From positions 1 through 40,408 of the forward strand of contig RGUL01000014.1 of NCBI GenBank assembly GCA_010027845.1: a DNA stretch of 40,408 bases, given 5' to 3'. Under the pieces are notes generated by a model. The model had not been told where the DNA came from. It did no database searches and worked only from the letters and a program-made list of their open reading frames with translations. Every line of letters begins with the position of its first letter. The first letter of the stretch is position 1. This stretch comes from Gammaproteobacteria bacterium. Lineage in GTDB: Bacteria > Pseudomonadota > Gammaproteobacteria > Steroidobacterales > Steroidobacteraceae. Shown here piece after piece: positions 8,773-19,249 of the stretch. The translations under genes were made by a program, and so were the position numbers.

Positions 8773-9066
8773 TCACATCCCCGGGCCGTTCGACGGTGCG
8801 CCGCCCGGCATGCCCATGTGGCCGTGTTTCGGGGGTGGCGTGCCAGTCGGTGGCGTGCCGGTGGGTGGAGTCCCGCGCGGCGGTCGCGAGCCGCTCGGCG
8901 GATCGACGTGGCCCGGCGGCGGACTGCCGGTCGGCGGTGCGCCCGTCGGGTGCGAGCCGGCATGCGGCGCTCCGCCCGGTCCAGTGGGATGTGAGTTTTG
9001 GGCGAGCGCGAGGCTGCCGGCGAGCGCGAGGCTAGCGGCGACCGTCAGGGACAAAAGAGTCTTCAT
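8773..9066 (-). CDS. Small exported Pro/Gly/Thr/His-rich repeat protein
   Basis: A 97-residue product with a clear signal peptide ([20 protein letters not shown], cleavage near LALA-Q). A low-complexity mature part follows, built of variants of P-P-T-G-T/S, with scattered histidines and a Met/Gly-rich tail. No family recognised; a flexible periplasmic or surface linker, or a metal-binding tail, is possible. The ATG at 9066 is chosen because GGAG lies seven bases upstream; another ATG at 9072 overlaps the ancestral glgA stop as ATGA. It sits directly downstream of glgA on the same strand, so it was probably once, or still is, co-transcribed with glgA. Confidence 0.65.
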   Translation of the reverse strand: MKTLLSLTVAASLALAGSLALAQNSHPTGPGGAPHAGSHPTGAPPTGSPPPGHVDPPSGSRPPRGTPPTGTPPTGTPPPKHGHMGMPGGAPSNGPGM

Positions 9067-9068
9067 GC

Positions 9069-10429
9069 TCATTCTCCGTACAGTGAGAGATATTGCGAGG
9101 CGGACGTCGACCAACCGTGATCGCGCCGCATCGCTTCGACCTGCATCGTGCGCCAGCGTTCGACGTTGCGATAGGTGTCGATTGAAATCCTACGGCCTCG
9201 TCGACCGAGTCTGCGAGCCCGCCGGTGCGGCGCACGATCGGCAACGTTCCGTACCGCAAGGCATATAGTTGCGTTAGACCGCAGGGCTCGAAGCGCGAGG
9301 GCACGAGCAACGCATCGGCACCCGCGATGATGCGATGCGCCAGCGATTCGTCGTAACCGACGCGCACGCCGATGCGACCAGGATGTTCGCGTGCTGCCGT
9401 GCGGAATGCATGTTCGAGATGCGGGTCGCCCGCGCCTAACATCACGAATTGTGCGCCACCGGCGAGCAGAGTCGGCAACGCGCCTAATACGAGATCTAAG
9501 CCTTTTTGATACGAAAACCGACTGACCACGGCGAACAACGGCGCACGAGCGTCTTGTTCGAGTTCGAATTCCTGCTGCAGAGCGAGTTTGCAGTGCGCTT
9601 TTCCGTCGCGCGCTTCGACGTCGAAAGGTGCTGCGCAGTGCGGATCGATCGCGGGATTCCAAAGATCTTGATCGATGCCGTTGAGGATGCCGCGAAGATC
9701 GCCACCGCGCTCGCGTAAAACGGCATCCAAGCTGCAGCCGAATTCAGCAGTGGTGATTTCCCGCGCGTAGGTCGGGCTGACGGTCGTGACGTGCTGCGCG
9801 AAGACGATGCCTGCTTTGATGAAGGAAACCTGTCGCCAAAACTCGAGCCCGCCGTGTGCGCGCATATAGTGTGCGGGCAGACCGAGTTTATGGAATTCGC
9901 CCTCCCAAAAATTTCCTTGGTAGGCGAGATTGTGGATGGTGAAAACCGATTTCGCGGCGTTCGAGGGCTCGGCGCGCATGTACGCCGGCGCTAGCCCTGC
10001 GTGCCAATCGTGTGCATGCACCACGTCGGCGCGCCACAGCGGATCGATTCCGGCGCCGAGCTTTGCTGCTGCGTAGCTCAGCAATGCGAAGCGTTGGAGA
10101 TTATCACCGTAGGCCCAGCCATCCGGAGCGTCGTACGGTCCGCCGGCGCGATCGTAGAGCGCGGGGGCGTCGACGACGTATGCGCCGGCGGTTACGCCAT
10201 CCAATCGTCCGAAACGTAGCGTGACGTGTGGTGCGCCGAAGATGGGGCCGAGTTCGGCAACCGTCGCAGCATCGTGCAAAGCGGTCAGCATCGCGGGATA
10301 TCCGGGTACGATCACACGAGCGTCTGCACCAATTCGAAGCAAGGCGGACGGCAGCGCACCGACGACATCGGCGAGTCCACCAGTTTTGACGAGCGGATAT
10401 AGTTCCGCAGCGGCATGAACGACCTTCAT
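9069..10429 (-). pseudogene. glgA: Glycogen synthase GlgA, disrupted near the C-terminus
   Basis: Would transfer glucose from ADP-glucose to a growing alpha-1,4-glucan (GT5). The first about 415 residues look normal: [20 protein letters not shown] with the ADP-glucose-binding [17 protein letters not shown], and the catalytic [15 protein letters not shown]. After [14 protein letters not shown] the frame is lost. The expected C-terminus ([18 protein letters not shown], ending [11 protein letters not shown]) continues in another frame from about 9182 and stops at 9069. From 10429 to that stop is 1361 bases, which is not a multiple of three, and about 24 codons of the usual linker are missing. 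A deletion of 3n+1 bases, near 73, would explain both. The unshifted frame instead runs on to 9032. A natural mutation and an assembly error cannot be separated here. The start at 10429 fits the family better than the ATG at 10453. Confidence 0.8.
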
Positions 10430-10455
10430 GCCGAGTATTTTCGCCGATATCATGC

Positions 10456-10469
10456 GTCACTGTCGTGAC
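10456..10469. promoter_or_regulatory. Inverted repeat GTCAC-N4-GTGAC between glgA and glgP
   Basis: A perfect five-base inverted repeat lies inside the roughly 50-base interval between the divergent glgA (10429) and glgP (10482) starts. Its position suits a shared operator for both genes. No regulator is visible nearby. Confidence 0.3.
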
Positions 10470-10481
10470 AAAATTTTCTCG

Positions 10482-12875
10482 ATGAAAGAACTGCTCGATC
10501 AGCGTCTGGTTTCCGAAGTCGGTGCCCATCCGTCCACGGCATCCAATCAGGAAATTTTCCGCGCACTCGCGGGCGTTGCGCGTGCCGAGCTCTCACGGCG
10601 CTGGGTGAATGCGCAGGCGCGGGAACGCGCGTCGCAGGCGCGACGTGTGCACTACTTGTCGATGGAGTTCTTGATCGGTCGCACGCTCGACGACACGTTG
10701 TCGGCGCTCGATTTGCGCGAGTCGGCAGCCGCGGCACTTGGCAACCACGCACGGCGCCTCGAGGACGTGCTCGCGACGGAACACGACCCGGGGCTCGGCA
10801 ACGGTGGTCTCGGCCGATTGGCCGCCTGCTTTCTCGACTCACTCGCGACACTAGGCGTGCCGGCGATCGGCTACGGCATTCGCTACGAATATGGAATGTT
10901 TCGCCAGCAAATCGAGGCGGGACGACAAGTCGAATACCCCGATGTTTGGCTCGCCGACGGGAACCCTTGGGAATTTCCGCGGCCCGCACTTGATCGCATC
11001 GTTTCGTTCGGTGGTCGAGTGGAGATGCACGGCGAGCGCGCAACTTGGCTCCCGGAATCTAGTGTGCTCGCCAAGGCCTATGATTTGATCGTGCCCGGAC
11101 ACGGTAGCGAGGACGTGGCCACTTTGCGATTGTGGCGCGCTGCGGCGCCGGAGCGCTTCGATCTCGCGGCGACCGGTGGCGGTGACTTCGCACGTGCCGC
11201 AGCGGTCAAAAACGAATTCGAAAAGATTTCTTGGGTTCTGTACCCGAACGACAGCACGGCCGCGGGGCGCGAACTGCGCCTACGACAGGAATATTTTTTC
11301 GCCGCCGCATCGTTACACGATATTTTCGCACGTCATCTGGCTGAGCACGGGTCGCTCGAGCGACTCGCCGAGCACACGGCGATTCATTTGAACGACACTC
11401 ATCCGGCGATCGCCGTTGCCGAGTCGATGCGCTTGCTGTGCGACGTCCATGGGTTAGGCTGGGATGAGGCGTGGGCCACCACCGTACGTTTGTTCTCGTA
11501 CACCAACCACACCTTGATGCAAGAAGCGCTCGAGAGCTGGCCGGTCGAGTTGGTGGAGCGTCTATTGCCGCGCCACATGCAGATCATCCGGCACGTCGAC
11601 TCGGCACTACGCGCACTCGCGACGCGCCGACGTCCGCACGACGTGGAGTTCGCCAGTAACGTTTCTTTGATCGACGAGCGACACGAGCCGCGAGTACGTA
11701 TGGCACATTTGTCCGTCGTCGGCAGTCATCACATCAATGGTGTGTCGGCGCTGCACTCGGATTTGATGACGCGCACGGTGTTCGCCGACCTCGCTGAATT
11801 GTTTCCAGCCCGCTTTACCAACGTGACTAACGGTGTCACGCCACGACGTTGGCTGGCAGATGCGAACCCGTCGCTCGCGCGATTGCTCGATGCGCGGATC
11901 GGCAAGGGGTGGCGAGTCGATCTCGATCGATTGAGCGCGCTCGCAGCGCTCGCGGATGACCAACACTTCTTGCACGAGTTCACCGCCATCAAGGCGGCGA
12001 ATAAGCGCCGTCTCGCACAGTGGCTCGGGGCTACGCTGAAGGTGTCGATCGACCCGCAAAGTTTGTTCGACGTACACATCAAGCGAATGCACGAGTACAA
12101 GCGTCAATTACTCAACCTGCTGCACGTCGTGACACGCTATCACGCTATTCTCGCCGATCCCGATGGCCCGTGGGTGCCGCGTACCGTGTTGTTCGCCGGT
12201 AAAGCGGCTTCGTCGTACGACATGGCTAAGCGCATCGTGCACCTGATCAACGATGTCGCCGCGACGATCAATGCCGATCCGCGCGTCGGCGAGTTGCTGC
12301 GCGTGGTGTTCGTGCCCAACTATGGCGTGTCGATCGCGGAACTCGTGATTCCGGCCGCCGACCTTTCCGAGCAAATTTCGACTGCGGGCACCGAAGCCTC
12401 CGGTACCGGCAACATGAAGTTCGCGATGAACGGAGCGCTGACCATCGGTACGCTCGACGGTGCCAACATCGAGATCAAAGACCGTGTCGGCACGGAAGAT
12501 ATTTTCATATTCGGTATGACGGCTACCGAGGTTACGCAACTAAGGTCCGACGGTTACCGACCGATCGATTTTCGCAATGGCGACGATGCCTTGCGCGCTG
12601 CGTTGGATGCGATCGCAAGCGGTGCGTTTTCTCCTGACGAGCCGCATCGGCACTCGCCGGTGGTCGAAGCCTTGCTCGATCGCGATCACTATATGCTGCT
12701 CGCCGATTACCGCGCGTACGTGAACGCGCAGCAGCGCGTCGATCGACGCTATCGCGATTCGGAAGCATGGGCTGCGTCGGCAGTTCGCAACGTCGCGGGC
12801 ATGGGCCCGTTTTCTTCTGATCGTGCGATTCGCGAGTATGCGAGTCGAATTTGGCAGGTGACGCCGAGGCGTTGA
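10482..12875 (+). CDS. glgP: Glycogen/alpha-glucan phosphorylase
   Basis: Releases glucose 1-phosphate from the non-reducing ends of glycogen by phosphorolysis (GT35, PLP-dependent). The 797-residue product has the usual length. Visible landmarks are the N-terminal YLSMEFLIGR, GNGGLGRLAACFLDS, the substrate-loop LNDTHPA, TNHTL, the PLP-phosphate region with GKAASSYDMAK, and the PLP-lysine signature EASGTGNMKFAMNGA with Lys646, then IGTLDGANIE. The start MKELLDQR at 10482 is preferred, although an in-frame ATG at 10452 is possible; neither has a strong Shine-Dalgarno. It is divergent from glgA and convergent with glgC, 20 bases from its end. Confidence 0.95.
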   Translation: MKELLDQRLVSEVGAHPSTASNQEIFRALAGVARAELSRRWVNAQARERASQARRVHYLSMEFLIGRTLDDTLSALDLRESAAAALGNHARRLEDVLATEHDPGLGNGGLGRLAACFLDSLATLGVPAIGYGIRYEYGMFRQQIEAGRQVEYPDVWLADGNPWEFPRPALDRIVSFGGRVEMHGERATWLPESSVLAKAYDLIVPGHGSEDVATLRLWRAAAPERFDLAATGGGDFARAAAVKNEFEKISWVLYPNDSTAAGRELRLRQEYFFAAASLHDIFARHLAEHGSLERLAEHTAIHLNDTHPAIAVAESMRLLCDVHGLGWDEAWATTVRLFSYTNHTLMQEALESWPVELVERLLPRHMQIIRHVDSALRALATRRRPHDVEFASNVSLIDERHEPRVRMAHLSVVGSHHINGVSALHSDLMTRTVFADLAELFPARFTNVTNGVTPRRWLADANPSLARLLDARIGKGWRVDLDRLSALAALADDQHFLHEFTAIKAANKRRLAQWLGATLKVSIDPQSLFDVHIKRMHEYKRQLLNLLHVVTRYHAILADPDGPWVPRTVLFAGKAASSYDMAKRIVHLINDVAATINADPRVGELLRVVFVPNYGVSIAELVIPAADLSEQISTAGTEASGTGNMKFAMNGALTIGTLDGANIEIKDRVGTEDIFIFGMTATEVTQLRSDGYRPIDFRNGDDALRAALDAIASGAFSPDEPHRHSPVVEALLDRDHYMLLADYRAYVNAQQRVDRRYRDSEAWAASAVRNVAGMGPFSSDRAIREYASRIWQVTPRR

Positions 12876-12895
12876 GCATCGACTTGCAGCGTCGC

Positions 12896-14161
12896 TCAGC
12901 CGAGCCGCTGCAACATCGAACGCGTGACGAGTGTGATGCCCGATTCGGTGCGATGGAATCGCTCGGCATCGGCCGCCGCGTCCTCGCCGATTACCATACC
13001 CGGCGGAATGCGGCACGACCGATCGAGGATCGCACGATGCACGCGAGCGCCGCGGCCGATCTCGACATCCGGCAGCACGACGCTCCATTCGGCTCGCGCA
13101 TGCGAGTGGACACGAACACCGGAGAACAGCACCGAGCGTTCGGCTTGACCCGAAACGATACAGCCACCGGACACTAAAGACTCGATCGCCATGCCGCGTC
13201 GATCGTCCTGGTTGTGTACGAATTTTGCCGGCGGTAGTTGTGGTTGGTGGGTCCAGATCGGCCAGCGATCGTCGTAGAGATCGAGCATCGGCACGGTCGC
13301 TGTCAGATCGATGTTCGCGTCCCAATAGGCATCGAGCGTACCGACGTCGCGCCAATATGGTGTGTTACTTTCGTTGCCACTGACGGCGCTCGCCGAGAAG
13401 TGGTGCGCGGCGGCATGTCCGTTGCGCACGGCATGCGGAATGATGTCTTTACCAAAGTCGTGCGTCGAATCGTTGTCACCGGCATCGCGGGCGAGTTCTG
13501 CCAACAAATACGCGGTGTCGAAAATATAGAGGCCCATGCTGGCCAGCGCCGAGTCGGGTTTGCCCGGCATCGCCGGCGGATCGTCCGGCTTTTCGACGAA
13601 CTCGACGATGCGATCGGAGTGGTCGATTTGCATCACGCCGAACGAACGCGCCTCGTGTCGCGGCACCTCGATGCACGCGACGGTGCAGGGCGCACCGCGT
13701 GCCACATGAGCGGCCAGTGCCGCAGCGTAATTCATTTTGTACACGTGATCGCCGGCGAGGATGACCACGTAGTCGGAGCGCAACGAGCGAATGATGTCGG
13801 CGTTGTGGTGTACGGCGTCGGCCGTGCCTTGATACCAAACGTCCCAGCCGGGTCTTTGGTGGGCCGGCATCACCTCGATGAATTCGTTGAGCTCACCGCG
13901 CAGAAAGCCCCAACCACGTTGGATGTGCCGCATCAGACTGTGACTGCGATACTGGGTGAGGACACCGATGCGGCGTATTCCCGAGTTGATGCAGTTCGAG
14001 AGCGCGAAGTCGACGATCCGAAACTTACCGCCGAAATAGACGGCGGGTTTGGCGCGCCGCTCGGTTAGTTGTAGCAAACGACTGCCGCGGCCGCCCGCGA
14101 GCACGAGTGCGAGCGTGCGCTTCGGTAAGTCGAGACGTCTCGACAACTCGCTTTCCGGCAC
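12896..14161 (-). CDS. glgC: Glucose-1-phosphate adenylyltransferase (ADP-glucose pyrophosphorylase)
   Basis: Makes ADP-glucose and pyrophosphate from glucose 1-phosphate and ATP, the committed step of glycogen synthesis. In the 421-residue product the nucleotide-binding opening ALVLAGGRGSRLLQLTE is followed by AKPAVYFGGKFRIVDFALSN and later by AGDHVYKMNY and FVEKPDDPP. A left-handed beta-helix tail follows, with SGGCIVSG and the hexapeptide-like VLPDVEIGRGARVHRAILD. Length and motifs match the bacterial enzyme. It is divergent from glgB with 54 bases between the starts, so the two probably share a control region containing a TATCAT element. Its product has no intact glgA partner in this window. 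Confidence 0.95.
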   Translation of the reverse strand: MPESELSRRLDLPKRTLALVLAGGRGSRLLQLTERRAKPAVYFGGKFRIVDFALSNCINSGIRRIGVLTQYRSHSLMRHIQRGWGFLRGELNEFIEVMPAHQRPGWDVWYQGTADAVHHNADIIRSLRSDYVVILAGDHVYKMNYAAALAAHVARGAPCTVACIEVPRHEARSFGVMQIDHSDRIVEFVEKPDDPPAMPGKPDSALASMGLYIFDTAYLLAELARDAGDNDSTHDFGKDIIPHAVRNGHAAAHHFSASAVSGNESNTPYWRDVGTLDAYWDANIDLTATVPMLDLYDDRWPIWTHQPQLPPAKFVHNQDDRRGMAIESLVSGGCIVSGQAERSVLFSGVRVHSHARAEWSVVLPDVEIGRGARVHRAILDRSCRIPPGMVIGEDAAADAERFHRTESGITLVTRSMLQRLG

Positions 14162-14215
14162 GTTTGCTTCCCTCCGCGGCAGCCCCCATCCTTATCATAG
14201 GCGTGCCGGAGGGCA

Positions 14216-16474
14216 GTGGATGAAAAACTTATCGACGAACTCGCGCTCGGCGGGTTCGACTTGAAACGCACGCGGTCGACACCAAAGTCCGCCCGTCTCG
14301 GCGCCTCGGCGTGCGAGGCATTGCTCGCTGCGCGGCACGCCCAGCCGTTCGCGGTGCTCGGGCCGCACACCGAGGCCGATGGCTCCTGCTCGATCGGAGT
14401 TTTGTTGCCCCACGCAACTTCGGTGCGCGCAATCGATCCGAGCGGTCAGCCGATCGGCGAGAGTTTCGTCCGGCTGCATCCCGGGGGAGTATTCGAGGGC
14501 GTAATTCCGCGCGCGCTCGCACGCTCCTATCGTCTCGAAATTCGTTGGGAGTCTGGTCTGAGCGACGTGCTCGAAGATCCGTATCGTTTCTTCCCGAGCG
14601 TCGGCGCCTATGATCTTTGGCTGCTAGGTGAGGGTCGACACGCGCGCCCGTTCGAGGTGCTCGGCGCAACGCCTTGCGAGCACGATGGTGTTGTCGGCAC
14701 GCGCTTCGTCGCCTGGGCGCCGAATGCGGCGCGGGTGAGCGTCGTCGGCGACTTCAATCATTGGGATGCCCGTCGTTATCCGATGCGCGCGCTCACCGCG
14801 CAGGGATTTTGGGAAATATTTTTGCCGGGCGTCGGCGTCGGCGCGCTATACAAATTCGCTATTCGTACTCGTGACGGACGCGAGTTGCCGCAGAAAGCCG
14901 ATCCGTATGCGCGACGATCCGAATTCCGTCCGGGTACGGCGAGCATCGTCGCGACCTTGCCGCCGCCGATGGCGATGAGCGACGCACGTCGACAAGCCAA
15001 CGCGTTGGGTGCGCCGTTGTTGATCTACGAGGTGCATCCGGGCTCTTGGCGTAGGCCGCATGATGGTGGTCGTGACTTTTTCGATTGGGACGAGTTCGGT
15101 GAACGACTCGCGCCCTATGTGGCCGAACTCGGGTTCACGCACGTCGAGCTGTTGCCGATCACCGAGCACCCGTTCGACGGCTCTTGGGGCTATCAACCGA
15201 CCGGCATGTACGCGGTCACAGCGCGGTTCGGCGAGCCAGTGGGTTTTCGTCGATTCGTCGAGCGCTTGCACGCTGCCGGGATCGGTGTTTTGGTCGACTG
15301 GGTGCCGGCGCATTTCCCCGCCGATGCGCACGGGCTCGCGCAATTCGACGGCGCGCCGTTATACGAGTACGGCGATCCGCGCGAAGGCGTGCATCGCGAC
15401 TGGAATACTTTGATCTACGACTGGCGGCGACCCGAGGTACGAAATTTTTTGATCGGTAGCGCACTCTATTGGATCGAGCGCTTCGGCGTAGACGGCCTGC
15501 GGGTCGATGCTGTGGCATCCATGCTGTATCGCGATTACAGCCGTCGGCCCGGTGAGTGGTTGCCGAACGAACACGGGGGTCACGAGAATCTCGAGGCGAT
15601 CGCGTTCCTGCGCGAGTTGAACACGGCGATCGGCACGGCTTGTCCCGGAGCATTGATGATCGCAGAGGAATCGACCTCGTTCCCGGCCGTGTCGCGTCCG
15701 CCGTGGATGAACGGTCTCGGCTTTCATTACAAATGGAACATCGGTTGGATGAACGATTCGCTGCGTTACATCGCGCGCGATCCCGCCGACCGCGCGCTCC
15801 ACTCGCGCGAATTGAGTTTTGGGCTCGTCTACGCGCACACCGAAAATTTCGTTCTTCCGGTGTCGCACGACGAGGTCGTGCACGGCAAGCGCTCGCTACT
15901 CGGTCGTATGCCGGGCGATCGTGGCGAGCGATTTGCGAACCTACGAGCGTATCTGGGTTTCATGTACGCGCACCCGGGAAAAAAACTTTTGTTCATGGGC
16001 AGCGAATTCGCGCAGGAGCGCGAGTGGGATCACGATCGCGAGCTCGACTGGAGCTTGCTCGAGGACTCGGCACACGCCGGCATTCAATCTTTGATTCGCG
16101 AGTTGAATCGCATGGTGCGTGAAAATTCTGCGCTCTATGCGTTCGACAACGAGCGTGAAGGCTTCGAATGGCTGGACGTCGCTACCCAACGATCGACCGC
16201 GTTCGCATTCCTGCGCCGCGGGCCCGACGACGTGATGCTCGTGATCGTCAACTTCGGACGCGAGACGCTGCGTAACTACCGGGTGGGGGTCCCGTTCCCG
16301 GGCCGTTGGCGGCTGCGATTGGATACCGCCGGGCCGGCCGGCCGCCGGTCTAAAAGCGAATTCGTTGCGCGACGATCGCCTTCCTGCGGTCAGGCCTGCT
16401 CGTTCGGGCTCGAAATCGGCCCGTTGCGCGCGGTGTTCCTCACCCACGAAGGCCAAAGCGCCATCTCAACCTAA
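14216..16474 (+). CDS. glgB: 1,4-alpha-glucan branching enzyme
   Basis: Introduces alpha-1,6 branches into glycogen (GH13, CBM48). The 752-residue product has an N-terminal extension and CBM48 region ([20 protein letters not shown] near residues 160-185). The GH13 barrel follows, with [31 protein letters not shown] with nucleophile Asp431, and [10 protein letters not shown] with acid/base Glu484. The spacing of 53 between Asp431 and Glu484 matches the Escherichia coli enzyme as I recall it. [11 protein letters not shown] and [12 protein letters not shown] follow. It begins with GTG; GGAGG lies three bases before it, which is tight. It heads a rightward run with a GH63 glucosidase, a glucose dehydrogenase and an MFS transporter. 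Confidence 0.95.
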   Translation: MDEKLIDELALGGFDLKRTRSTPKSARLGASACEALLAARHAQPFAVLGPHTEADGSCSIGVLLPHATSVRAIDPSGQPIGESFVRLHPGGVFEGVIPRALARSYRLEIRWESGLSDVLEDPYRFFPSVGAYDLWLLGEGRHARPFEVLGATPCEHDGVVGTRFVAWAPNAARVSVVGDFNHWDARRYPMRALTAQGFWEIFLPGVGVGALYKFAIRTRDGRELPQKADPYARRSEFRPGTASIVATLPPPMAMSDARRQANALGAPLLIYEVHPGSWRRPHDGGRDFFDWDEFGERLAPYVAELGFTHVELLPITEHPFDGSWGYQPTGMYAVTARFGEPVGFRRFVERLHAAGIGVLVDWVPAHFPADAHGLAQFDGAPLYEYGDPREGVHRDWNTLIYDWRRPEVRNFLIGSALYWIERFGVDGLRVDAVASMLYRDYSRRPGEWLPNEHGGHENLEAIAFLRELNTAIGTACPGALMIAEESTSFPAVSRPPWMNGLGFHYKWNIGWMNDSLRYIARDPADRALHSRELSFGLVYAHTENFVLPVSHDEVVHGKRSLLGRMPGDRGERFANLRAYLGFMYAHPGKKLLFMGSEFAQEREWDHDRELDWSLLEDSAHAGIQSLIRELNRMVRENSALYAFDNEREGFEWLDVATQRSTAFAFLRRGPDDVMLVIVNFGRETLRNYRVGVPFPGRWRLRLDTAGPAGRRSKSEFVARRSPSCGQACSFGLEIGPLRAVFLTHEGQSAIST

Positions 16475-16541
16475 CCTTCCCCTGCTAGGATCGGTATCGG
16501 GGAAAAAATGGCGCGCTGTCCGCGTCGTAAGGGAGGGGTCG

Positions 16542-19211
16542 ATGGCTTCGACGTCGGAACACGTGCGTCTTGCAGAAGCGCGCGATGGCAAAGAAAAGTG
16601 GTACCACTGGGGTCCGTATCTGAGCGAACGCTCGTGGGGTACGGTGCGTGAGGATTACAGCCCGGACGGTTCGGCGTGGGCTCATCTCACGCACGACATG
16701 TCGCGCAGTAAAGCGTATCGCTGGGGTGAAGACGGTCTCGCCGGGGTGTGCGACCGGTATCAGTTACTGTGTTTCTCGCTCGCGCTGTGGAACGGGCGTG
16801 ACCCGATCTTGAAGGAGCGTCCGTTCGGATTGATTCCGCAGGAGGGCAATCACGGCGAGGATTTGAAGGAGTACTACTTCTACCTCGACAGCACGCCGAC
16901 TCACAGCTACATGAAATATTTGTACAAGTACCCGCACGCCGAGTACCCGTACAAATGGTTGATCGACGAAAACGCGAGTCGGCACGGCCGCGGTCCGGAG
17001 TTCGAGTTGCTAGATACCGGGATCTTCGACGAAGACCGTTATCACGACGTGTTCGTCGAATACGCAAAGGGTGGCGCAGACGATCTTTGCATTCGTATCG
17101 AAGTGTTCAATCGCGGGCCTGAAGACGCCGAATTGCATCTTCTGCCGCAACTTTGGTTCCGCAATATTTGGGGTTGGGGTGAGCACCGCAAGCGCCCGCC
17201 GTCCATCACGCTCGGCAAGGCGGCGAAAGGTCAAGTGTGTCTGGTCGCGGACGACAGCAACGCCGATGGTCTTGATAACCTGCCATTCAAATATGCACTC
17301 GGGCAGTTGCAACTAGTCGCCGAGGGCGATTGCGAGCCGTTGTTCACGGATAACGAAACCAACGTACGGCGTTTGTATGGTGATGCGGCGGACGACGGCC
17401 GTCGTTACGTCAAAGATGCGTTCCATCGCTACGTGATTCACGGCGAGCATGATGCCGTCAATCACGAGCAACACGGCACCAAAGCGGCATTGCATTACAA
17501 ACGCGTCGTGCCCGCCGGTGGTTCGACGGTGATCACGCTGCGTTTGTCGCCGGCCGGCGTAAAAGTCGCAGGCGACGTCGAAAAAATCGTCAAGCAGCGC
17601 CGCAAGGACGCCGACGAGTTCTACGCGTCGATCCACCCGGCCGGCGCCAGCGAGGACGAGCGTCGTGTTCAACGCCAGGCATTTGCCGGCATGATGTGGT
17701 CGAAACAAAACTACATCTTCGATGTCGACAAGTGGCTGAGCGGTGACGATCCGCGTTTACCGCCGCCGCAATCACGACAGCACATACGCAACAAACATTG
17801 GCGGCATCTCAATTCGATGCGCGTGCTGTCGATGCCGGACAAATGGGAATACCCGTGGTTCGCAGCGTGGGACCTCGCTTTCCACACCGTCGCGATCGCG
17901 ATCATCGATCCGGATTTCGCCAAAGAGCAGCTTTGGTTCATGCTGTTCGAGCAGTTCCAACATCCGAACGGGCAGATTCCTGCTTACGAGTGGGAATTCT
18001 CCGATCTCAATCCTCCGGTGCATCCGTGGGCCGTCTGGCGTGTTTACAACATGGATCGCATACGCTCGGGTAAGGCCGATCGGGCGTTCCTAGAACGCTG
18101 CTTCCACAAATTGCTCATCAACTTCGCGTGGTGGGTCAACAAAGTCGACAGCAGCGGAAACAACGTGTTCGAGGGCGGTTTCTTAGGCCTCGACAACATT
18201 ACCTTGTTCGATCGTTCGGAAAAATTGCCGGGCGGCGCGGTGCTCGAGCAGTCCGACGCAACGGGCTGGATGGGTCTTTTCTGTCTCAACATGATGCGTA
18301 TCGCTCTCGAACTCTCGAAAGAGAATCGTACTTACGAGAGCATGGCGACCAAGTTCTTCCAGCACTACATCTATATCGGTGCGGCGATGAAGCGCATGGG
18401 CGGCAAGTCGCACGATCTTTGGGACGAAGAGGATGGCTTTTTCTACGACGTGCTGCGGTATCCCGACGGCCACTTCGAGAAGTTGCGTGTGCGTTCGATG
18501 GTGGGGTTGATTCCCCTCTATGCGGTCGAGCGTCTCGAGATGGATTGGGTGTCGAAATTCGGCGAGTTCACCAGCAACCTCAATTGGTTTTTGGAGAATC
18601 GCAAGGACATCGTTTCACGCTGCGTGAATCGTATTCCGGGCAAAAAGTCCGATACGCTCGCGCTCACCATCGTCGATCGTCATCAACTACAACGGGTGCT
18701 CGAGCGACTGGTCGATCCGGACGAGTTCATGTCGGATTTCGGTCTGCGTAGTTTGTCCCGCGTGCATTTGCACGCACCGTTCGTCCTCGGCGGTAATGCC
18801 GTGAACTACGAAGCGGGCGAGGCCGACTGCAAGATCAAAGGTGGCAACTCGAACTGGCGCGGACCGATCTGGTTCCCGACCGCTTTTTTGATGATCGAGT
18901 CGCTGCGTAAGCTCGCTAAAGCGTACGGCGACGACTTCACCGTCATCGACAAAACCGGCCGCACGTGGACGCTCGGAGAAATCGCGAAGATGCAGGCCGA
19001 TCGTCTGATTGCGATTTTCACGCGCGATGCGAGCGGTCGTCGGCCGGAGTACGGCAACATCACCAAGTTCCAGGAAGATCCGCACTGGCGGGACTACATT
19101 ACGTTCCACGAGTACTTCCACGGCGACACCGGCGTCGGCCTCGGTGCATCACATCAGACCGGCTGGACGGGTCTCGTCGCTTCGCTGATCGACGAGTGGC
19201 GTGCGGACTGA
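16542..19211 (+). CDS. GH63-like (alpha/alpha)6-barrel glucosidase
   Basis: An 889-residue cytoplasmic protein (no signal peptide) of the bacterial GH63/mannosyl-oligosaccharide-glucosidase-like group. It opens with [20 protein letters not shown]. The C-terminal barrel contains [11 protein letters not shown] with Asp444 as a likely catalytic carboxylate, [32 protein letters not shown] and [18 protein letters not shown] near residue 770. Members are generally alpha-glucosidases on short oligosaccharides; the exact substrate is unknown. The ATG at 16542 is preceded by GGGAGGGG and is preferred to an upstream in-frame start inside glgB. It lies 67 bases after glgB, so processing of glycogen-derived or related glucosides to glucose is likely. 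Confidence 0.85.
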   Translation: MASTSEHVRLAEARDGKEKWYHWGPYLSERSWGTVREDYSPDGSAWAHLTHDMSRSKAYRWGEDGLAGVCDRYQLLCFSLALWNGRDPILKERPFGLIPQEGNHGEDLKEYYFYLDSTPTHSYMKYLYKYPHAEYPYKWLIDENASRHGRGPEFELLDTGIFDEDRYHDVFVEYAKGGADDLCIRIEVFNRGPEDAELHLLPQLWFRNIWGWGEHRKRPPSITLGKAAKGQVCLVADDSNADGLDNLPFKYALGQLQLVAEGDCEPLFTDNETNVRRLYGDAADDGRRYVKDAFHRYVIHGEHDAVNHEQHGTKAALHYKRVVPAGGSTVITLRLSPAGVKVAGDVEKIVKQRRKDADEFYASIHPAGASEDERRVQRQAFAGMMWSKQNYIFDVDKWLSGDDPRLPPPQSRQHIRNKHWRHLNSMRVLSMPDKWEYPWFAAWDLAFHTVAIAIIDPDFAKEQLWFMLFEQFQHPNGQIPAYEWEFSDLNPPVHPWAVWRVYNMDRIRSGKADRAFLERCFHKLLINFAWWVNKVDSSGNNVFEGGFLGLDNITLFDRSEKLPGGAVLEQSDATGWMGLFCLNMMRIALELSKENRTYESMATKFFQHYIYIGAAMKRMGGKSHDLWDEEDGFFYDVLRYPDGHFEKLRVRSMVGLIPLYAVERLEMDWVSKFGEFTSNLNWFLENRKDIVSRCVNRIPGKKSDTLALTIVDRHQLQRVLERLVDPDEFMSDFGLRSLSRVHLHAPFVLGGNAVNYEAGEADCKIKGGNSNWRGPIWFPTAFLMIESLRKLAKAYGDDFTVIDKTGRTWTLGEIAKMQADRLIAIFTRDASGRRPEYGNITKFQEDPHWRDYITFHEYFHGDTGVGLGASHQTGWTGLVASLIDEWRAD

Positions 19212-19249
19212 GCGCGTCATCGACATTTAATAATCGAGAGGAAACCAAC

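Noticed and set aside
9032-9068. Reading glgA as intact with the C-terminus that runs to 9032
   Set aside because: That tail is unlike any glycogen synthase end and overlaps the next gene's signal peptide, while the true C-terminal sequence is present in another frame.
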